Assembly: GCA_046049215.1 (NCBI GenBank)
Contig: JBJOER010000183.1
Coordinates: 1 to 22,535 of the forward strand
DNA from: JAJTFW01 sp046049215
GTDB taxonomy: Bacteria; Bacteroidota; Bacteroidia; AKYH767-A; OLB10
Direction of reading: 5' to 3'
DNA: 22,535 nucleotides
How positions within the stretch are numbered: position 1 is the stretch's first letter; the number at the start of each line of letters is the position of its first letter. Positions 22,388 to 22,535 of the stretch are shown in pieces. Made by a program: the position numbers and the translations under genes. The notes under the pieces were generated by a model. The model was not told the origin of the DNA. It worked only from the letters and a program-made list of their open reading frames with translations, and did not search any database.

Positions 22388-22535
22388 TCAGCCGACCATC
22401 TTGCGAAAGAAATCAAACATCAGGCGCACTCCGGTACCGGTGCCGTTCTTTCCCCTGTAGCTGTCATTGGATTTACTGAAGGCCGGTGCTGCAATATCGA
22501 AGTGCATGTAGGGGTAGTCCACGAACTGCTTCAGG
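22388..22535 (-). CDS. Leucyl aminopeptidase (M17 family), C-terminal end (5' end outside window)
   Basis: Reading the minus strand from the window edge, one spare base then 48 codons lead to a TGA at 22390-22388. The peptide contains YMHFDIAAPAFSK, then YRGKNGTGTGVRLMFDFF. This matches the C-terminus of M17 leucyl aminopeptidases (the W-x-H-L-D-I-A-G-P-A and GTGxGVR block). M17 enzymes are cytosolic di-metal exopeptidases that remove N-terminal amino acids. The metal and active-site parts lie outside the window, so only the family can be named. The stop lies 69 bases before pdxA, with no terminator between them, so co-transcription is possible. Confidence 0.85.
   Translation of the reverse strand, partial: LKQFVDYPYMHFDIAAPAFSKSNDSYRGKNGTGTGVRLMFDFFRKMVG

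Noticed and set aside
1..22535. CRISPR arrays, IS elements, phage genes, tRNA or rRNA
   Set aside because: No regularly spaced repeats, transposase or phage-like proteins, or recognisable RNA genes were found; the region looks like ordinary conserved chromosome.

Overview
The window looks like chromosomal DNA of a Bacteroidota bacterium; the order cannot be fixed from the sequence. The evidence is a type IX secretion (T9SS) cargo protein with a type A sorting tail, a PorV/PorQ-family protein next to a giant C25 (PorU-type) peptidase, a DUF5686 outer-membrane protein, the small DUF2795 protein typical of the phylum, and TAnnTTTG-type -7 promoter boxes in place of E. coli-like promoters. Coding density is high. 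I see no IS element, phage, CRISPR array, tRNA or rRNA.

Layout: (1) 1-1305, C-terminal half of a Ca2+-type P-type ATPase, converging on a class I methyltransferase (1336-2133, minus). (2) 2227-3488, a LolD/MacB-type ABC ATPase coupled by an ATGA overlap to a PduO-type cobalamin adenosyltransferase. (3) 3605-3826, the DUF2795 mini-protein with its own promoter and terminator. (4) 3965-5731 (minus), a T9SS-secreted multidomain protein, with recQ (5965-8160, minus) upstream of it. (5) 8391-13907, a plus-strand envelope cluster: kdsD, tatC, an AhpD/CMD-like protein, a DUF5686 outer-membrane protein and lptB. (6) 13911-14872 (minus), pssA and purS overlapping by 4 bases, tail to tail with lptB. 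(7) 15070-21207, the PorV/PorQ-like gene and the 1676-residue PorU2-like C25 peptidase, 6 bases apart. (8) 21254-22318 (minus), pdxA, preceded by the 3' end of an M17 leucyl aminopeptidase that runs off the window.

Functionally the window is rich in envelope genes. KdsD starts Kdo synthesis for LPS, LptB powers LPS export, PssA makes phosphatidylserine, TatC moves folded proteins across the inner membrane, and DUF5686 and PorV/PorQ proteins are outer-membrane barrels. The PorV-like/PorU2-like pair is probably a second T9SS attachment (sortase-like) module, and the protein at 3965-5731 is a representative T9SS client. The most interesting target is the PorU2-like protein, which carries an apparent FAM3/ILEI-like domain, several Ig/CARDB-like modules and a FlgD-like tail beyond the C25 protease core. 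No wholly new system is evident. The best leads are this pair, the insertion of DUF5686 into the kdsD-tatC-lptB cluster, and several genes whose -7 box lies within a few bases of the start codon, which implies leaderless or nearly leaderless mRNAs.
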